8,123 nucleotides of DNA from NCBI GenBank assembly GCA_038231615.1, contig JBBRLA010000389.1:1-8123 (forward strand), in the 5' to 3' direction. Under the pieces are notes generated by a model. That model searched no databases. It was not told the DNA's origin and worked only from the letters and a program-made list of their open reading frames with translations. The stretch is from JBBRLA01 sp038231615. Its GTDB lineage: Bacteria > Myxococcota_A > Polyangia > Palsa-1104 > JAEUJZ01. This document shows positions 1-8,123 of the stretch, one piece after another (the first letter of the stretch is position 1; each line of letters starts with the position of its first letter). Position numbers and translations under genes: made by a program.

Positions 1-378
1 AAGATGGGCGTGAAGATCCCCTTCCCGGTGGTCGCCGACCTGGACATGAAGGTGGCCAACGCCTACGGCATGATCCACCCGGGGGCGGCGGACACCTCGG
101 CGGTGCGCAGCGTCTTCGTCATCGACGACAAGCAGAACGTCCGGGCGCTCATCTACTACCCGATGAGCGCGGGGCGGAACATCGACGAGATCGTCCGGCT
201 GCTGGACGCCCTGCAGACGGGCGACAAGTACGGGGTGGCCTGCCCGGCCAACTGGAAGCCCGGCGACAAGGTGGTGGTGCCGGCGCCCAAGACCCAGGCC
301 GATGCGGAGAAGCGCATGGCCGACAAGTCCATCGACGTGAAAGACTGGTACCTGTCCCTGAAAGACCTGCCCAAGTAA
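1..378 (+). CDS. Peroxiredoxin, Prx6 (1-Cys) type, C-terminal part only
   Basis: This is the 3' end of a gene cut by the window edge; the frame is open from base 1 and ends at TAA 376-378. The visible 125 residues match the C-terminal half of Prx6-type peroxiredoxins, thiol peroxidases that reduce hydrogen peroxide and alkyl hydroperoxides in the cytoplasm. The evidence is the PFPVVADLDMKVANAYGM segment, the R-S-V-F-V-I-D strand with the conserved active-site arginine, the Y-Y-P-M-S-x-G-R-N helix start, and the Prx6-specific C-terminal dimerisation domain with PANWKPGDKVVVP. The catalytic peroxidatic cysteine (usually in a PVCTTE motif) lies upstream and cannot be checked. A cysteine is present just before PANW (codon at 241-243), where a threonine is common in the family. 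It could be a resolving thiol, but that is speculative. The next gene is 367 bp away, so this is probably the last gene of its transcript. Confidence 0.9.
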   Translation, partial: KMGVKIPFPVVADLDMKVANAYGMIHPGAADTSAVRSVFVIDDKQNVRALIYYPMSAGRNIDEIVRLLDALQTGDKYGVACPANWKPGDKVVVPAPKTQADAEKRMADKSIDVKDWYLSLKDLPK

Positions 379-380
379 AC

Positions 381-537
381 AGAAGCACCTGACCGGGCAG
401 ATTTTGGCGTACCTCTCCCCCACGGCTTCGCATTCGCTCAGCCGCGGGAGGTGCCCCCACACTCCCTTCGGTCACGTACAGTAGTACGCTCGGTCGCTGT
501 GGGGGTGCGCCAAAATCTGCTCCGGCCATGTGCTTCT
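381..537. repeat. Nested inverted-repeat (palindromic) element, about 157 bp
   Basis: The outer arms are imperfect inverted repeats. AGAAGCAC (381-388) pairs with GTGCTTCT (530-537), and the 13-bp GCAGATTTTGGCG (397-409) pairs perfectly with 508-520; the few bases between are only partly paired. Two further hairpins lie inside. Hairpin 1 is at about 415-450, with CGGCT 423-427 pairing with AGCCG 440-444, plus flanking C/G pairs. Hairpin 2 is at about 454-505, with CCCCCACA 454-461 pairing perfectly with 498-505 and an inner CGTAC/GTACG stem (475-479 and 484-488) around a 4-base loop. The fold is therefore a three-way junction or cruciform. It starts two bases after the peroxiredoxin stop codon and has no convincing ORF of its own. 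It resembles dispersed intergenic palindromes or non-autonomous MITE-like elements, and it may also help end the upstream transcript. There is no T-run after the right arm, so it is not a classical intrinsic terminator. The structure is read directly; the mobile nature is inferred. Confidence 0.75.
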
Positions 538-745
538 TCCTGGCTAAGACATAAGAAGACTCTTTATCAACGTGACCCTATATAGTCGCTTGCCTGCTTG
601 GCTTCGATCTACGGAAGTGACTGTTCCCGACCCTTCGCGGCGGTGCTAGGATGCACTTGTCCCATGCAACCGCACCCCTCATTCATCCTCCCGGCTCAGC
701 TTTCTTTCGTCCCCCATCGGCCCCGACCGGAGCCCCTTTAGACCC
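538..745. other. Non-coding stretch between the palindromic element and the GalT-like gene
   Basis: This completes the 367-bp gap between the peroxiredoxin and GalT-like genes. The first part (about 541-600) is visibly richer in A/T than its surroundings and includes a TATATAG run at 579-585, but no matching -35 box is seen for it. The candidate promoter at 624-652 follows, then a C-rich leader of roughly 85 bases up to the start codon at 746. I see no RNA gene, no riboswitch-like fold and no convincing small ORF here. An open frame starting at 651 is out of phase with the real gene and has proline/serine/alanine-rich nonsense composition. Confidence 0.6.
624..652 (+). promoter_or_regulatory. 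Candidate sigma70-type promoter for the GalT-like/glgA operon
   Basis: TTCCCG (624-629) and TAGGAT (647-652) are separated by exactly 17 bp. The -10 box is preceded by TGC, giving an extended -10 (TGCTAGGAT), which can compensate for a weak -35. Transcription would start near 659 and leave a leader of about 85 bases. This is a motif match by eye only. Confidence 0.45.
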
Positions 746-1762
746 ATGCCCGAGCTGCGCAAGGACCCCTTTTCTTCCCGCTGGATCGTCATCGCCCCCG
801 AATACGCCCCCGGCATCTACGAGCTGGGCCGCGTCGGGGCGGCCGTCGCCGACCCGCTCTTCTCCCGGCCCCCCGCCTCGTGCTCCCTGTGCCCCGAAAA
901 CGAGGTCCACACCCCCCCCGAAGTATACGCCCTGCGCCCCCACGACGGCCCCGCCGCCGCCGCCAACAGCCCCGGCTGGGCGCTCCGCGTCATCCCCCAC
1001 AAGTTCCCCGTGCTGCGCGTCGAAGGCGACCTTTCCCCCCGGGCCCAAGGGGTCTACGATCACATGAATGGCATCGGCGCCCACGAGGTCATCGTCGAGA
1101 CCGCCAGCCACGACCGGCAGATGGCCGACCTGTCTCCGGGCGAGATCGAGCCCATCCTCCACGCCTTCCGCCAACGCCTCCTCGACCTGCGCCGCGACAC
1201 CCGCTTCCGCTACCTTTCGGTGTTCAAGGCCCACGGACAGCGCGCCGGCGCCGGCTTCGGGCACTCCCATTCCCAGATCATCGCCACCCCCTTCGTCCCA
1301 CAGGGCGTGCTCGACAAGATCGCCGCCCTGCACGGCCACCGAGACGCCCGAAAGCGCTGCCTGATGTGCGACATCGCCCGGCAGGAGACCGAAGACGGCC
1401 TTCGGGTGGTCCACGACAACGGCGCCTTCGTGGCCTTCACCCCCTACGCCTCCCGCACCCCCTTCGAGACGTGGATCGTGCCCCTGTCCCACGCCCCGAT
1501 GTTCGAGGACGACAACGGGCGCTACGGGCCCCTGGCGACGATCCTGAGCGTCATCTTGCGCAAGCTGCGGGCGGCGCTTTCCGACCCCAGCTACATCCTC
1601 AACCTGCACAACGCGCCCTGCGCCGACCCCGACAACCACTTTCACATCGAGATCCGCCCGGTCCTGGGGCGCAGCATCCCCGTCCCCTGGGGGTCCGGCA
1701 CCTACGTCAACCCGACCCCCCCGGAAGACGCCGCCCGCTACCTGCGCGAGATCGAGTCATAA
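746..1762 (+). CDS. GalT-family nucleotidyltransferase, possibly ADP-glucose phosphorylase-like
   Basis: This is a 338-residue member of the HIT-superfamily GalT branch, which moves a nucleoside monophosphate between hexose-1-phosphates through a uridylyl- or adenylyl-histidine intermediate. Visible features, in order, are the N-terminal family signature ELRKDPFSSRWIVIAPE (residues 3-19), zinc ligands C46 and C49 (CSLC), H122, and the active-site motif H173-S-H175-S-Q177, where H173 would bind zinc and H175 would be the nucleophile. The C-terminal domain starts at C205-L-M-C208, continues through FVAFTPYASRTPFETWIVP, and ends with NHFHIEIRP (297-305). The start is supported because the signature begins directly after Met; the ribosome site is weak (GGAG 729-732, 13 bases away). 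E. coli GalT has HPHPQ, whereas the plant ADP-glucose phosphorylase At5g18200 has an HSHSQ-type motif. Together with glgA 46 bp downstream, this favours ADP-glucose or a related sugar nucleotide as substrate. Classical galactose-1-phosphate uridylyltransferase remains possible, so no symbol is given. Confidence 0.9.
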   Translation: MPELRKDPFSSRWIVIAPEYAPGIYELGRVGAAVADPLFSRPPASCSLCPENEVHTPPEVYALRPHDGPAAAANSPGWALRVIPHKFPVLRVEGDLSPRAQGVYDHMNGIGAHEVIVETASHDRQMADLSPGEIEPILHAFRQRLLDLRRDTRFRYLSVFKAHGQRAGAGFGHSHSQIIATPFVPQGVLDKIAALHGHRDARKRCLMCDIARQETEDGLRVVHDNGAFVAFTPYASRTPFETWIVPLSHAPMFEDDNGRYGPLATILSVILRKLRAALSDPSYILNLHNAPCADPDNHFHIEIRPVLGRSIPVPWGSGTYVNPTPPEDAARYLREIES

Positions 1763-1797
1763 AATGCCCAACGTCCCGAAGGCACCAGAAGCCATCG

Positions 1798-1802
1798 AAA
1801 GG
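1798..1802 (+). promoter_or_regulatory. Ribosome binding site of glgA
   Basis: AAAGG lies six bases before the ATG at 1809, inside the 46-bp spacer after the GalT-like gene. It supports this start and separate translation initiation within a shared transcript. Confidence 0.5.
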
Positions 1803-1808
1803 TAGACG

Positions 1809-3380
1809 ATGAACATCCTCCACGTGGCTTCCGAAGTCGCTCCCTTCTCCAAGACCGGCGGGCTCGGCGATGTGCTTGGCGCGCTGCCCCGGGCCCTGGC
1901 CGCCCACCGGGACGTGAAGACCTGCGTGGTCTCCGCCCGCTACGGCTCCATCGACCCGCAGATGCACGGCCTGTACCGCCGCCTGCGCAAGATCGCCGTG
2001 CCCATCGGCGACGCCACCTATGAAATCGAGGTCTACGAGGGCCGCCTGCAAGGCGACCAGGCCGGTCGCAGCGACAGCAGGGTGCCGATCTACCTGATCG
2101 AGCACCCGCTCTTCGGCGATCGCGACGGCGTCTACGGACCCAAAGACCGGCCGGGGCAGGACTACCCCGACAACGCCCTGCGCTTCGCCCTCCTGTGCCG
2201 CGGGGCGCTGGCGGTGGCCCAGGCCTTCGACCTGCACCCCGACGTGGTCCACGGCCACGACTGGCAGGGGGCCCTGGCCCTGTACTACGCCAAGCGCCAC
2301 CATCCCCCCCACCGCCGCGCCCCGGCCACCGTGCTGACCGTGCACAATTTGTCGTTTTTGGGGCTCTTTCCACTCGATCAGATGGCCGCCCTGGGCATCG
2401 ACCCGGCCCACCTGTCCTCCGCCGAGTTCGAGACCTTCGAGTTCTACGAACAGGCCAGCCTGATGAAGGGCGGCCTGCACTTCGCCGACCGGATCACCGC
2501 CGTCAGCCCGCGCTACGCCAGGGAGATCCAGACCCCGGAACTGGGCTGCGGCCTGGACGGTCTTTTGCGGCGGCTCTCGGGGCGCATGTCGGGCATCCTG
2601 AACGGCGCCGACTACGACCGCTGGAGCCCCTGGCTGGACCCCTATCTGCCCCTTCCCTATGGGAAGTCGGTCGCCGATCCCGACACCGACCCCAGGGTGG
2701 CCATGGCCGAAGTGGCGGCGGGCAAGGCGCGGGCCAAGGCCGAGCTGTCGCGAACGCTGGGGCTGCCCCTGCGCCCGCGAGTGCCCCTGTGTGCGACCAT
2801 CGCCAGGCTGACCGAGCAAAAGGGCATCGAGCTGATTCTCAAGGTGCTGGAGGACCCCGGGGCCCTGCGCGGCGACTGGCACTACGTCCTGGTCGGCAGC
2901 GGCGAACCGGCCTTCGAGGAGCGGCTGCGGGCGTTGCGGGAGCGGCACCCCTCGCGCATCGGGGTGTATCTGGGCTACGACGAGGCGCTCTCCCACCGGG
3001 TCGAGGGTGGGGCGGACATCTACATCATGCCGTCGCTCTTCGAACCCTGTGGGTTGAACCAGATGTACAGCCTGCGCTATGGCACGGTGCCGGTGGTGCG
3101 CGCCGTCGGCGGGCTGGATGACACGGTGGTGGACTACGACCCGCGCAGCAAGAGCGGCACCGGCTTCAAGTTCTCGGCCTATGAGCCGCGGGCCCTGTGC
3201 CACGCCTGGAACCGCGCCCTATTGGCCTACCAGGGAGATGAGGCCGCCTGGCAGGGCCTGGTGCGCCGGGGGATGCGTGCCGACTACTCCTGGGCCGCCT
3301 CGGCGCGGGCCTACCTGGGGGTATACAAGCAGGCCCTGGCCGATGCACAGGCCCGGCATGAGGCGCCGACGAAGGGATAG
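1809..3380 (+). CDS. glgA: Glycogen synthase (ADP-glucose:1,4-alpha-glucan glucosyltransferase), GT5 family
   Basis: This 523-residue protein is a GT5, GT-B-fold enzyme that extends alpha-1,4-glucan chains from ADP-glucose in the cytoplasm. The N-terminal catalytic glycine loop K15-T-G-G-L19 follows HVASEVAPFS, as in E. coli GlgA. VHGHDWQ (147-153) and TVHNLSFLG (177-185) lie in the starch-synthase catalytic domain, followed by AVSPRYAREI (231-240), the GCGLDGLLRR segment and GILNGADYDRW (262-272). The C-terminal Rossmann domain carries R333 and K338 in IARLTEQKG, which contact the nucleotide phosphates, and E412 in FEPCGLNQMYSLRYG (411-425), then VRAVGGLDDTV. All key residues are present, so the enzyme should be active. 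It is about 45 residues longer than E. coli GlgA, with extra length in the arginine/histidine-rich stretch near 162-172 and in the linker near 285-325. It probably shares a transcript with the GalT-like gene upstream. Confidence 0.96.
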   Translation: MNILHVASEVAPFSKTGGLGDVLGALPRALAAHRDVKTCVVSARYGSIDPQMHGLYRRLRKIAVPIGDATYEIEVYEGRLQGDQAGRSDSRVPIYLIEHPLFGDRDGVYGPKDRPGQDYPDNALRFALLCRGALAVAQAFDLHPDVVHGHDWQGALALYYAKRHHPPHRRAPATVLTVHNLSFLGLFPLDQMAALGIDPAHLSSAEFETFEFYEQASLMKGGLHFADRITAVSPRYAREIQTPELGCGLDGLLRRLSGRMSGILNGADYDRWSPWLDPYLPLPYGKSVADPDTDPRVAMAEVAAGKARAKAELSRTLGLPLRPRVPLCATIARLTEQKGIELILKVLEDPGALRGDWHYVLVGSGEPAFEERLRALRERHPSRIGVYLGYDEALSHRVEGGADIYIMPSLFEPCGLNQMYSLRYGTVPVVRAVGGLDDTVVDYDPRSKSGTGFKFSAYEPRALCHAWNRALLAYQGDEAAWQGLVRRGMRADYSWAASARAYLGVYKQALADAQARHEAPTKG

Positions 3381-3421
3381 GCCGGCTTCTTTTAGCCTGA
3401 GCCTGCCGCGCGAGCATCGGT

Positions 3422-3437
3422 TATTCTATAGGACATG
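3422..3437 (+). promoter_or_regulatory. Candidate -10 element and leaderless start for the hydrolase gene
   Basis: TATTCT (3422-3427) sits 7 bases before the ATG at 3435, so transcription from it would begin at or next to the start codon. The only Shine-Dalgarno-like sequence, AGGA/TAGGA (ending at 3433), is one base from the ATG, too close for normal use. A -35 box is not clear; CTGAGC at 3397-3402 would give a 19-bp spacer. This is tentative. Confidence 0.3.
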
Positions 3438-4301
3438 CCCGATACTTCCTGGAATGACGGGCGGTCCTTTCTTCTGTCGGAGCTCAAGAGCGCGGCCTTC
3501 CCGGACGCGCCGCACCCCGGGGCGCTGGTCCACCTGCCCCCGGGGCCCCTGCCCGGGTCCGCCGCGGACCTGGGTCTCCTGGTCTACCTGCACGGCTTCG
3601 ACAACTGCGCCGAGAACGTGGCCCGATTCCTGCCGGGGCGCTGCGTTCCCAGGGGCGAACTCTGCCCGGCGGCGGGCCTAATCGAGCACCTGAATTCGTC
3701 TGGGAAGAATGCCATCCTCCTGGTCCCCGAGGTGCGCTACCATCAGAAGAGCGCGGAACCCGGGGCCCTGGGATCCCCGGGGGCGCTGCGGGCCATGCTG
3801 CAAGAGATCTCCCTGCGCCTCTTTGGGCCCCTGTCCGGGCTATCGCTAAAAGACGTGGGGCAGGTGCTGGTGATCTCCCACTCCGGGGGGTACAAGGCCG
3901 GCATCTCCCTGGCCACGCAGGGCGGTGTGCCGACGCAAGAACTGTGCCTGATCGACTCCCTCTATGGCGAGGAGGACGCGGTGGTGGATCACTTCGTCGC
4001 CGATGACCTTTCAGCCTTCGTCAGCCCCGCGCAGGGTGCGGGCAAGCGGCTCTGCGTGCTTTACACCGCAGATGGCGGCACGGCGCCGCGGGCCCGGACC
4101 CTTTGTACGCGGCTGCGGACGCTCCTGTCCGGGGCGGGGCTTTCCCCGGACGCGGTGGCGCAGGACGACTCCGACACCGAGGTGACGGACGAGCAGTTTG
4201 GCCGGCGCCTGCTTTTCAAGCGAGTGCCGACCGACCACTCGGCCATGCCGATCTCCTACGTGGGCCGCATCCTTTCGGCCAGCGATCTTCCGCCCGCCTG
4301 A
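3435..4301 (+). CDS. Putative alpha/beta-hydrolase-fold serine hydrolase, function unknown
   Basis: This 288-residue protein has the layout of an alpha/beta hydrolase. The strand LGLLVYLHG (46-54) has an HG oxyanion-type motif followed by FDNCAENV. Then come NAILLVPEVRY (92-102), the nucleophile elbow VISHSGGYKAG (146-156) with S150 as likely nucleophile, LCLIDSLYG (170-178) with D174 as a candidate acid, and a late histidine, H268, in VPTDHSAMPISYVG. The S-H-S-G-G-Y elbow followed by an IDSLYG strand is familiar from poorly characterised bacterial hydrolases, but I cannot name the family or substrate. No signal peptide or membrane segment is visible, so it is probably cytoplasmic. ATG 3435 is the only methionine before residue 121, and the candidate nucleophile lies beyond that, so the start is reasonable. 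It lies 54 bp after glgA and converges on topA with a 4-bp gap. A role in polysaccharide metabolism is suggested only by position. Confidence 0.8.
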   Translation: MPDTSWNDGRSFLLSELKSAAFPDAPHPGALVHLPPGPLPGSAADLGLLVYLHGFDNCAENVARFLPGRCVPRGELCPAAGLIEHLNSSGKNAILLVPEVRYHQKSAEPGALGSPGALRAMLQEISLRLFGPLSGLSLKDVGQVLVISHSGGYKAGISLATQGGVPTQELCLIDSLYGEEDAVVDHFVADDLSAFVSPAQGAGKRLCVLYTADGGTAPRARTLCTRLRTLLSGAGLSPDAVAQDDSDTEVTDEQFGRRLLFKRVPTDHSAMPISYVGRILSASDLPPA

Positions 4302-4305
4302 CGGG

Positions 4306-4311
<6 letters not shown>
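4296..4311. terminator. Short hairpin over the two converging stop codons
   Basis: GCCTGA (4296-4301), loop CGGG, then TCAGGC (4306-4311) form a perfect 6-bp stem. Each arm is the last GCC codon plus the TGA stop of one gene: the hydrolase on plus and topA on minus. It is the only dyad between the two genes and could slow polymerase from both sides. There is no U-run on either strand, so intrinsic termination is uncertain. Confidence 0.3.
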
Positions 4312-7035
<2,724 letters not shown>

Positions 7036-7039
7036 GTGT

Positions 7040-7045
7040 CTTCCT
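7040..7045 (-). promoter_or_regulatory. topA ribosome binding site overlapping the dprA stop
   Basis: On the minus strand AGGAAG lies four bases before the topA ATG, and its first two bases are the last two of the dprA stop codon TAG (7046-7044). A ribosome ending dprA would sit on the topA initiation region, which suggests translational coupling. Confidence 0.7.
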
Positions 7046-7946
7046 AGCTCGCGTGCTCCAGCGCGATGTATCTACCGCCTGTAAGGCGCGTGCAGAACCC
7101 TTGTAATTCCAGATCGATGATCGCCGCGGCGCAGGCCGAGGTGGGCACGCCGGCACGCAGGCTCAGCTCGCCCAGGTCCCGGGGGACCTCGTCCAGCGCC
7201 GTGCGCAGGCGCTCTGCCTGCTCCAGCTCCAAAATGCATTCGGAAAGCCGCGGCCGTTCGTCCATGGCCCGCAGCGAAGCCAAGTACCGTTCGTCACCCT
7301 CCGCGCCGCCGGGCCCCACCCGCAACGCCCGCAGCACATCCGCCACGCCGCGCACCGGCCGGGCCCCTTCCCGCAACAGCTCCGCCGTCCCCGACGACCC
7401 CGGCACCGCCAAGACCTGCCGCCCCAGCTTCCGGGCGGCCAGCGCGGTGATCCGCGAGCCCGATCCGAGCTGCGCCTCGATCACCAGCACCGCGTCCGCA
7501 AGCGCGGCGATGATGCCGTTGCGCGCCGGGAAGTGCCACGGCTTGGGCGGGGTGCCCATGGGGAACATCGAAAGCAGGCACCCGCCCTCGCGCACCACTT
7601 GATCGAAGAGGGGCGCGTGGCGCTGCGGGTAGACCACGTCCACCCCGGTCCCCAGCACCACCAGCGTCCTGCCGCCGCCGGCCAATGCGCCCCGGTGGGC
7701 CGCCGCGTCGATGCCCATGGCCCCTCCCGAGATGACGGCCACCCCGGCGCCGGCCAGCTTCTGCGATAACTGGAAGGCCACGCTGCGCCCGGCCGTGGTG
7801 GCCGCGCGAGCCCCGACGACGGCGACGGCGGGGCCGTGCTCGTCCCAATGACCGCGGGCCCACAGCTGGGCAGGGGCCAGATCGAGGCACGAGAGCCGCG
7901 TGGGGTATTCGTCTTGTTCGCGCTGGATGGTTCTGACCTGTCGCAT
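7044..7946 (-). CDS. dprA: DNA processing protein DprA/Smf
   Basis: This 300-residue DprA loads RecA onto incoming single-stranded DNA during natural transformation and is widespread even in bacteria not known to be competent. The Rossmann-like core is clear: VAVVGAR (41-47), VISGGAMGIDAAAH (71-84), LVVLGTGVDVVYP (95-107), HFPARNGIIAALADAVLVIEA (138-158), GSGSRITA (161-168) and VLAVPG (178-183). The C-terminal winged helix is at about 245-297, ending in a typical FCTRLTGGRYIAL. The first 38 residues are short, so the N-terminal SAM-like domain of longer DprAs is absent. Small departures from the common pattern are FPARNGII for the usual FPaRNRII and GSGSRITA for GSGSLITA. The upstream in-frame codons back to a TGA contain no ATG, GTG or TTG, so ATG 7946 is the only normal start; its ribosome site is weak (AGG eight bases away). 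It is followed by topA after 8 bp and probably cotranscribed. Confidence 0.96.
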   Translation of the reverse strand: MRQVRTIQREQDEYPTRLSCLDLAPAQLWARGHWDEHGPAVAVVGARAATTAGRSVAFQLSQKLAGAGVAVISGGAMGIDAAAHRGALAGGGRTLVVLGTGVDVVYPQRHAPLFDQVVREGGCLLSMFPMGTPPKPWHFPARNGIIAALADAVLVIEAQLGSGSRITALAARKLGRQVLAVPGSSGTAELLREGARPVRGVADVLRALRVGPGGAEGDERYLASLRAMDERPRLSECILELEQAERLRTALDEVPRDLGELSLRAGVPTSACAAAIIDLELQGFCTRLTGGRYIALEHAS

Positions 7947-8008
7947 GGCTTGCCTATCGGGCTCGATCGGGCGGCTGCCGGGTGGGGGTATGGGCCATGA
8001 GCATGGTG

Positions 8009-8030
8009 CCTGGAAACCTAGTTTTCAAGG
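8009..8030. promoter_or_regulatory. 22-bp near-palindrome, candidate operator upstream of dprA
   Basis: The 22 bases have dyad symmetry at 9 of 11 base pairs with no spacer (CCTGGAAAC, CTAG centre, TTTTCAAGG). The dyad begins at the transcription start predicted from the minus-strand promoter at 8037-8065 and covers roughly +1 to +22, a common place for a repressor site. No regulator is identified. Confidence 0.35.
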
Positions 8031-8036
8031 CTTTCA

Positions 8037-8065
8037 CGAATAGACACCGTCCGGCACAGCGTCAA
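8037..8065 (-). promoter_or_regulatory. Candidate sigma70-type promoter for dprA-topA
   Basis: On the minus strand TTGACG (8065-8060) is followed after exactly 17 bp by TATTCG (8042-8037). The -35 matches the consensus at five of six positions; the -10 is weaker. Start of transcription would be near 8030, about 84 bases before the dprA ATG. A second TTGACA (8078-8073) lies just upstream without a -10 box at suitable spacing. Confidence 0.45.
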
Positions 8066-8123
8066 GGTCCATTGTCAAAGTAGGCGGAAACAAAGGACTT
8101 AGGAGGACCGAGAAAAGGGGACC

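Noticed and set aside
579..586. TATATAG as a -10 box for the GalT-like gene.
   Set aside because: No acceptable -35 hexamer lies 16-18 bp upstream; the extended -10 promoter at 624-652 is better spaced and closer to the gene.
683..1645. A 320-codon open frame on the minus strand opposite the GalT-like gene.
   Set aside because: Gly/Val/Ala-rich composition without motifs; it mirrors the real plus-strand gene with its zinc and HSHSQ sites.
1764..1805. A 13-codon ORF (ATG to TAG) between the GalT-like gene and glgA, ending three bases before the glgA ATG.
   Set aside because: It could act in translational coupling, but it has no ribosome site and such short frames arise by chance; no run of regulatory codons or attenuator fold is visible.
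1707..3203. A 498-codon open frame on the minus strand opposite glgA.
   Set aside because: The translation is low-information (Gly, Val, Gln, His rich) and the plus strand carries a complete GT5 glycogen synthase.
8100..8106. TAGGAGG as the ribosome site of a plus-strand gene leaving the window.
   Set aside because: No ATG, GTG or TTG occurs in the remaining 17 bases at usable spacing.

Overview
This window is GC-rich and densely coded, and it looks like ordinary bacterial chromosome rather than a mobile or accessory island. The gene set is a Prx6-type peroxiredoxin, a GalT-like nucleotidyltransferase, a glycogen synthase, a putative serine hydrolase, topA and dprA. High GC, many C/G-ending codons, an extended -10 promoter (TGCTAGGAT) and a lysine/alanine-rich tail on topoisomerase I would fit Myxococcota or a related deltaproteobacterial-type lineage. 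That placement is an inference, and nothing here fixes the taxon.

Left part, plus strand: the 3' end of a peroxiredoxin gene (1-378) is followed two bases later by a 157-bp nested inverted-repeat element (381-537). This looks like a dispersed palindromic repeat or MITE-like unit. A candidate promoter (624-652) then leads to a GalT-family gene (746-1762) and a glycogen synthase gene, glgA (1809-3380). These two are 46 bp apart and probably form an operon. The GalT-like protein carries an HSHSQ active-site motif rather than the HPHPQ form of E. coli GalT. Beside an ADP-glucose-using synthase, this suggests an ADP-glucose phosphorylase-like role in glycogen or storage-sugar metabolism.

Middle: a 288-residue alpha/beta-hydrolase-like protein (3435-4301) follows glgA after 54 bp and may be transcribed as a leaderless mRNA. 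It converges on topA with only 4 bp between the stop codons, and those stops form the arms of a perfect short hairpin.

Right part, minus strand: dprA (7946-7044) and topA (7035-4306) form a tight pair, 8 bp apart, in the widely conserved dprA-topA order. The topA Shine-Dalgarno overlaps the dprA stop codon. TopA has complete type IA core motifs, four C-terminal zinc ribbons, an unusual 122-residue histone-H1-like basic N-terminal tail and a short acidic C-terminal tail. Upstream of dprA is a candidate sigma70-type promoter with a 22-bp near-palindrome at the predicted transcription start.

No tRNA, rRNA, CRISPR array, insertion sequence with transposase, or evident defence system was found. 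The most unusual items are the nested palindromic repeat, the TopA tail and the GalT-like/GlgA pairing.
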